64,000 bases of DNA from Circinella umbellata (lineage: Eukaryota; Mucoromycota; Mucoromycetes; Mucorales; Lichtheimiaceae): the NCBI GenBank assembly GCA_025093555.1, contig JAIWNF010000073.1:1-64000 (forward strand), in the 5' to 3' direction. The notes under the pieces were generated by a model. That model did no database searches and was not told the DNA's origin. It saw only the letters and a list, made by a program, of their open reading frames with translations. Of the stretch, positions 58,636 through 64,000 are shown piece after piece (the first letter of the stretch is position 1; each line of letters begins with the position of its first letter). The translations under genes were made by a program, and so were the position numbers.

Positions 58636-60830
58636 TTAATAAAATAAAAAAGGTGAAAGTAAAGTATCGTCAGGTAATAAATCCAAATTGGATTGTGGTG
58701 GTTGATGATGATGATGATGTTGTTGTTCTTGGGCATCAAATACTGAAGATAAATCATTTTGATGTTGTTGTTGTTGTTGTTGATGATGATGTGAAGTAGG
58801 ACACTCAAAATCAAAATCAAATTGCTGTTGTTGCTGTTGCTGTTGCTGTTGTGCAGGTGAAAATAAATCAGCTGGTGCAACAAGTCCTGAGATAGGTGCT
58901 TGATCTGCTACCATAAAATCTAAACTATCGGGTTCAGTCGAAGTACAACTAGCACCTGATGAACCTGCGTCATCTGATGGGACAGTGGTAGGTGGTAATG
59001 TAGTATTTGTAACACCCGTAGAATCTTGTTGTTGTTGTTCTTGCTTTGGAGAGGGTGATGACGAGGATGACTTTTTACTACTGTTACCAAGCGAAGAAGA
59101 ATCACCATTCAATTTTTCTTCTTTATATTTAATTTGCATCCATCGTGTCCGACATTGTCGTTGTGTTCGACCAGGAACTGTTTCAGCAATTCGAATCCAG
59201 CAACGACCAAATTTATCAACACCTGCACGTAATAAAATATCTTCATCATCACTCCATTTGCCTTTACGAACAGATGGATCTAAAGCTTCCGTCCAACGTG
59301 CTTGACATTGAATACCAGTTCGATTTGGGATACGTTCAGCGATCTTATTCCAAGGAATGGGTTGAAAACCTCCTTCACCATCAGGAATACCAGAAAATTC
59401 CAAGAAAGAATATTTTAGTACAGCATCTTCATGTTCAGTCCATCGGCCTTTATGAATATTAGGACTAAATAGAAATTTGTTCCATAAAACAACAAAAGTA
59501 ATCCCATGTGAGAATAAAAAAAAATCACGAATCCTTCTCTCTGTCTCCTCCCCCCCCCAAAAAAAAATAACTCCAACTCGATTCTAATATCAATACGAAA
59601 AATGTATTTTACTTTAATGCGCCTAACCAACGCGTTGAGCATTGCATAGGTGTCCTATTAGGTACATGAGAAGCAATCAAGGACCATTTATGTGGACCAT
59701 GTAATGCTACAGCTTGTCGTAATAATTCATCTTCTTCAACACTCCAGCGTGTATAAGTAGATGACTTGCGTTGTGTCATTGTACGTTTATTGGACCGCAT
59801 GGGTGAATGCTGAACAAAATTTTTACGAATCATAGGTGTAGATCGTGGTGGTTGACGTAACTTTTGATAATCATGATCATCAAATAAACACTGAGAACGT
59901 GTGGGTGAAGGTGTACCCACTATCATGCCTGGGCCCATATTGGTAGCATATCCCTAAATACGGGAAAATGAGTTAGTGTTTTAAACATAATAGATATGAT
60001 GTTACATAGATAGATAAAGTAAAAAGTATACATCCTATCTCTATTATCTATTACCGTATAATCTCCTAAAAGTCCTCCGCATCTACGTAGTGATTGATCC
60101 TGGGAATCCATCAACCAGCTGTCAGATGCAGGTGTTTGAGGTGGCGTATGATTTGGTAACGGAACCATGCCGTTCTCCGGTGGTACTTGTTGTGTAACGA
60201 TAATGGAAGATGAAGCACAAGATCGAGTCAACATTTCTTTTTGATCCATCTAAAACACAATTTTTTTTTTGTTTGAATCATAGGTAATATTATGAGCCAT
60301 TATATAATACACGGCTTCATTCTTTATTTCCTTGGCAACAAACATTACACCACCAAAAAAAGTAACCTAGTAACATCTTCACTTTCTCTGCTCACTCCCC
60401 CCTTTCTTTTCCCTCTGATTTTCTTCTTACAATCATTGGTTGTTGATGTTGCATAATAGGTGGTTGTGGACGTTGTTGTGATGATTGTTGCTGATGGAAT
60501 AAATGATGATAAAATTGCTACATAATATATTTATATATAATTTTTAGTATATGAGAGTTTTGCATATTGTCAGGAAAAAAAAAATTAAAACACATCTCTC
60601 CTCCCCCCTTCCCCTTTATTTCTCCTGTATCTTACCTCCTCCTTCTCCCCCCCAAATAAAAAAACATCAATCTCTCATTCCTTCTCACTCCCCCCCCAAA
60701 TAAAGCACACATTTGAGTGCGCGCGCGCATATATATATATATGTCGGTGTGCACGTCCATCATTCCTTACCTCATTAACCATCAATGTATCCCATGTTGC
60801 TTGCTGTTCTTCACTATGAGGTGTCGTCAT
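58636..60830 (-). CDS. Myb transcription factor with three Myb repeats
   Basis: Five exons (60771-60830, 60431-60517, 60055-60249, 59613-59953, 58636-59464) join in frame to 503 residues. Residues 1-180 are Gln/Pro/Ser-rich. Three Myb repeats follow: about 182-227 (TRWSVEEDELLRQAV to QCSTRWLGAL), 232-290 (KGRWTEHEDAVL to QCQARWTEAL) and 292-340 (KGKWSDDEDILL to QCRTRWMQIK). Repeat 2 has an insertion of about a dozen residues (SGIPDGEGGFQPIP) between its first and second helices. The C-terminal 160 residues hold Ser, poly-Gln and His-rich tracts, a likely activation region. R1R2R3 Myb proteins bind DNA in the nucleus; fungal examples include Bas1-like regulators, but the targets here are unknown. 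The intron after exon 1 contains a long alternating GC/AT tract. Confidence 0.9.
60718..60746. repeat. alternating purine-pyrimidine tract in a Myb-gene intron
   Basis: TGCGCGCGCGCA is followed directly by about nine AT units and GT. Such a run is a classical Z-DNA-prone sequence. It lies in the first intron of the Myb gene. Confidence 0.6.
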
Positions 60831-61984
60831 TTGTTACTTTTTTTTTAATTTTTCTTTTCCAAACAAAAAAAGAAGAATAGAAAAATCGTGACCCAAAGAA
60901 CCAAAAAAAAACAAAAGAACAATAAAAATACTAGATACGCATATATTGGTAGATAGGTAAAATAGATATATTAAAAAAAAAAGAGATTTTTAGAATAAAT
61001 AATATAGGATACCTTTAGTGATGATTAAAAAGTACACACAAATTATTACGTAGCACAAAGAAACATCACAAATTATACACAATATTTTTTTTTAGAGAGA
61101 TCAAATATCTTACTGCCAAAAAAAAAAAAAAGAAAAAGAAAAAAAGAAAGAAAAAAAGAAAAATAGAATGGAACAAACCAAAAATAAAATAAAATAAAAT
61201 GGATGTTTTTGATGAGATTAAATCAAAGAGAAGAGAAGAGAAGAGAAGAAAGCAAAAAATAAAATAAAAATAAAAAAGAGAATTGAAGAAGAGTGGAAAA
61301 AGAAGGGCAAAAAAAACAGGGGAAAAGGGAAAAGAAAAAAGTGTTTCCTTTTCGCGGAAGTTTTTTTTTTTTTATATCAAATCTTTTCATCCACTGGGTA
61401 TCTTTTGTGTGTGGTGGCCTGGTGGCCAGGTGGTGGTGGTTGTATGTTATTCTTTTTTTTTGCTGATGTATCTAAAATAAATATGTCACCCATGTTAAAT
61501 TATTCTGAAGAATGAAAGAACAAATTAAAAAAAAACTAGGAAGAAAGAGAGAAGAAGATTGTTCTCTTTTCTCCTCTCCCCCAACACACACTTTTTGTCG
61601 TTTCTATAACGATGGGATAATGAACCAAATAAAAAAAAAACAAAATTCCATACCCATCTCCCCCCAACCCCAAGAAAAACATTGGCACATTAATATACAT
61701 CAAAATGAAAACAAATCACCATCTTATCAATTCTATTCGTTCCCTCCCCCGCGTATAAAATGATATTATGTACACACGTCCGTGCGTGATTCCTAATAAA
61801 TTATATTTTTACTGTATTACTGTAAACTTGTTCAAAGAAAAAAAAACATACATCTAAATATTATATATATATATAAATGAATATATAAAAAGAATATATT
61901 ATAATAATAATAATAATAATAAAAAATAAATAATTATATAAAAAGAAGAAGAAGAAAAAGAAGTATAATTAAAGTATTAAATCA
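60831..61984. other. intergenic, purine-rich
   Basis: Upstream region of the Myb gene and 3' flank of the kinase gene. It has long A runs, GAGAAGA repeats (61228-61250), and an ATA repeat at about 61900-61922. Two plus-strand frames at 61283-61480 and 61512-61763 are low-complexity and not called. Confidence 0.5.
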
Positions 61985-64000
61985 TTACAGGATTCCCTAT
62001 ATAAATACAAATCATTGGATATTCATTAGTAAAAAGAAAAAAAAAACCCCATAAAGAATACTAAAATAGTGTTTACCTGGGAATAGTATTGGTAAGTATC
62101 ATAAAGTCTTGTAAACACATTACAACAACTACTCATAATCATTTTATCAACAAATTCTTCCGCTTGTGGTTCCGTAAGTTGTAGTTGAAATCTTTCTCGT
62201 AGTTGTTGTAAAGTTTGTTCTCCATTTTGAAAACAGGGTAGTTTCGAATCTTTGCACATCATTTCTACCAGTAATATAATATTTTCACAATGTTTACGTA
62301 CGGCTAAAAATCCTGCTTTCATAAGTGCTTTATATTCTGCAAATTTTTCTCCATGCACTCCTCCCAAAATATCAATGTATTCTTGTGGTAATTTGAATGG
62401 CGCCATTTCAAAACCCACAGAGCCAGGTGAATTGGATAATAAAAATCCAAAATCGATATCTAATATTTATGATGTGAGAAGCTTCATTCCCTTTTTACTT
62501 TTATATTAAATGAAATGGTTGACTACTTACGAATTAAATGACCTTCATTATCAATAAGAATATTACCATTGTGTCGATCTTTTACTTGAAGAATATAACA
62601 TGCAATAGAATATCCTGCTAAACTTCTCATAAATGCGTCCTGCGCCTTTATGAACTTATCCGAATCGGGGGGTCCAAAATGCTATCATATATATAGAGTG
62701 TTAATAATCTTTCTAACTTTTCTATTGTTGTTATTCCTGAATATACGATCTTTCAATGGAGGATTTTACCTTTTCATAATAATCATTTAAAGTAAAAACG
62801 GCTCCCTTTGGGTTCCAACCTCGGGTATATGCATCTTTTTTGATAGAATGAATCGAAATAGTATTACGAATCGTTTCAATCAATCCAGAAGTATCGGATG
62901 TAACCAAAACACGGAAACTTGTAATAATAAAAATATTGCAATGTTAGTTCCAAAACCTACCATCTACTTTTCTCTCAAGGGTTAACTTACTATTTCACCC
63001 AAACATCTACATTTGTATCTTCCCAAATACGTTGCATTTCTCGAATTAATTGAACTGCAAATTGTTCTTGTCGTAAATCAGAACCTTGTTTTACAATGAC
63101 TGATAATAATCTCCAATTGGGAAGATGACCATAAGGTGAGGATGCTCTAATACGTGCTTTTTTCAAATCCCAATCTTCTGCAAATACAGCAGCTATAGAT
63201 ATAAAAGTTTTTTTTTTAGTTTAGTTTAGATAATAGGGAATATATATAAAAAGACAACTTACCACTTGGATCTTCTTTATTAACTACCCACGCAACTAAT
63301 TGTTCGTCTCCCATAATTTCATCCGTTGAATTGGGACCACGTGTGGAACCAGAATCTGAGGGGGTAGTAGTAGTCATACCAGATGTAGTATGACTCGTAG
63401 CAGCTGATGTGTTGAACGTAGATTCAGGTGTAGTGACTACTGCCGCAGCGGAGGGTGGTACATCAACCACACCACTACTAACACCCCCTCCATTTTTCAT
63501 TTTTGCCATACGTTGTTCTTCAAGTGCCATCATTTCCTTAATAATCCGTTGTCGGATCTGTTCTGTATTTTTGGCTGATGCTGCACGATTTGATCCACCA
63601 CTTGTTGATGGACTTGCAGTATGAACATTTTGTTGTAATTGTGCCAACATAATAGCTGCTGTACGCATACGTTCTGCATATTCACCTACGGTTGCTGAAT
63701 CATGTTGTTGATCCTCAACCTCTTCTTCAGATTCAGATTCAGATTCAATATGATTTTCATTAGATAATCCTTCAGCTGGATTGGATTCAAGGTGAGTGAT
63801 ACCAAGCCCATTGGTTGCTGTGAATGGTGTGGGTGTTGTTGTATTTTCAGTCTCAGATGATGTCGTTGCTGTGGGCGCTATAACTTGAGCTCCTGATTCA
63901 GTACTCACTGGACTACTGAGTGGACTACTTGATCCACCCATCACTTCTTCAAGTTGTGATCTTGGTGATGTTACACTTCTAGGAGATCCAGTGGTAGTTC
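61985..64000 (-). CDS. PIK1: phosphatidylinositol 4-kinase, Pik1 (PI4K type III beta) family, C-terminal part
   Basis: Partial: the gene runs off the right edge on its 5' side. Exons 63263-64000 (open at the edge), 62991-63192, 62770-62917, 62531-62681, 62077-62459 and 61985-61996 join in frame; the last exon encodes only GIL and the stop. A Ser/Thr-rich acidic region is followed by the kinase domain: ASSPYGHLPNWRLLSVIVK (ATP loop and Lys), DLRQEQFAVQLIREMQ, the catalytic loop QVKDRHNGNILID, the metal-binding HIDFGFLLSNSPG and the substrate segment FEMAPFKLPQEY. The C-terminal part (CKDSKLPCF, RFQLQLTEPQAEEFVDKM, TRLYDTYQYY) matches Pik1/PI4K-beta better than Stt4. It makes PI4P, chiefly at the Golgi in yeast, for secretion. 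Confidence 0.94.

Noticed and set aside
61283..61763. Two Lys/Ser-rich frames upstream of the Myb gene
   Set aside because: Low-complexity purine tracts; no domain and in a region expected to be regulatory.

Overview
The window looks like nuclear DNA of an early-diverging fungus, most likely Mucoromycota (Mucorales). It is AT-rich, genes have several short GT-AG introns, low-complexity tracts are common, and the host genes are standard fungal housekeeping genes ending in TAA or TAG. The placement is inferred from general character only. All exon coordinates below come from reading splice sites by eye and checking that the frame closes.

Left gene-rich part (about 0.7-25.2 kb): a 2-oxoglutarate/Fe(II) oxygenase (-), cobalamin-independent methionine synthase metE (+), a conserved-looking protein of unknown function (+), mitochondrial 3-hydroxyisobutyryl-CoA hydrolase (-), a membrane-anchored GH9 glycosidase (+) whose catalytic-base Asp reads as Asn, RNA polymerase subunit Rpb6 (+), mitochondrial ribosomal protein uL13m (-), a 90-residue orphan (+), and a 14-exon zinc-finger protein with two SWIM fingers around a C4HC3 finger (+). 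A decayed coding remnant lies at 8.8-9.5 kb.

Middle transposon part (about 27.7-57.2 kb): a 951-bp MITE with a perfect 8-bp target duplication; a broken MULE transposase followed by a ubiquitin-specific-protease-like domain; a 5.5-kb CACTA transposon (31777-37274) with near-identical inverted ends and a CTG target duplication, inserted inside that protease-like reading frame; a second broken MULE transposase (39.3-41.3 kb) split by a second copy of the MITE; an extremely AT-rich block (44-46.3 kb); a second CACTA element (46343-53887) whose two genes are fully open; and a decayed minus-strand coding block (54.5-57.2 kb) of unrecognised family. Insertion order can be read directly: CACTA-1 is younger than MULE-1, and MITE-2 is younger than MULE-2.

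Right gene part (58.6-64 kb): a three-repeat Myb transcription factor (-) and the C-terminal half of a Pik1-type phosphatidylinositol 4-kinase (-) that runs off the window. The host genes form no operon or pathway cluster. The strongest candidates for something new are the MULE carrying a deubiquitinase-like domain, the nested insertions with preserved junctions, the nearly exclusive TAA/TAG nonsense codons in the decayed elements, the GH9 active-site change, and the intragenic SWIM duplication with preserved exon lengths.
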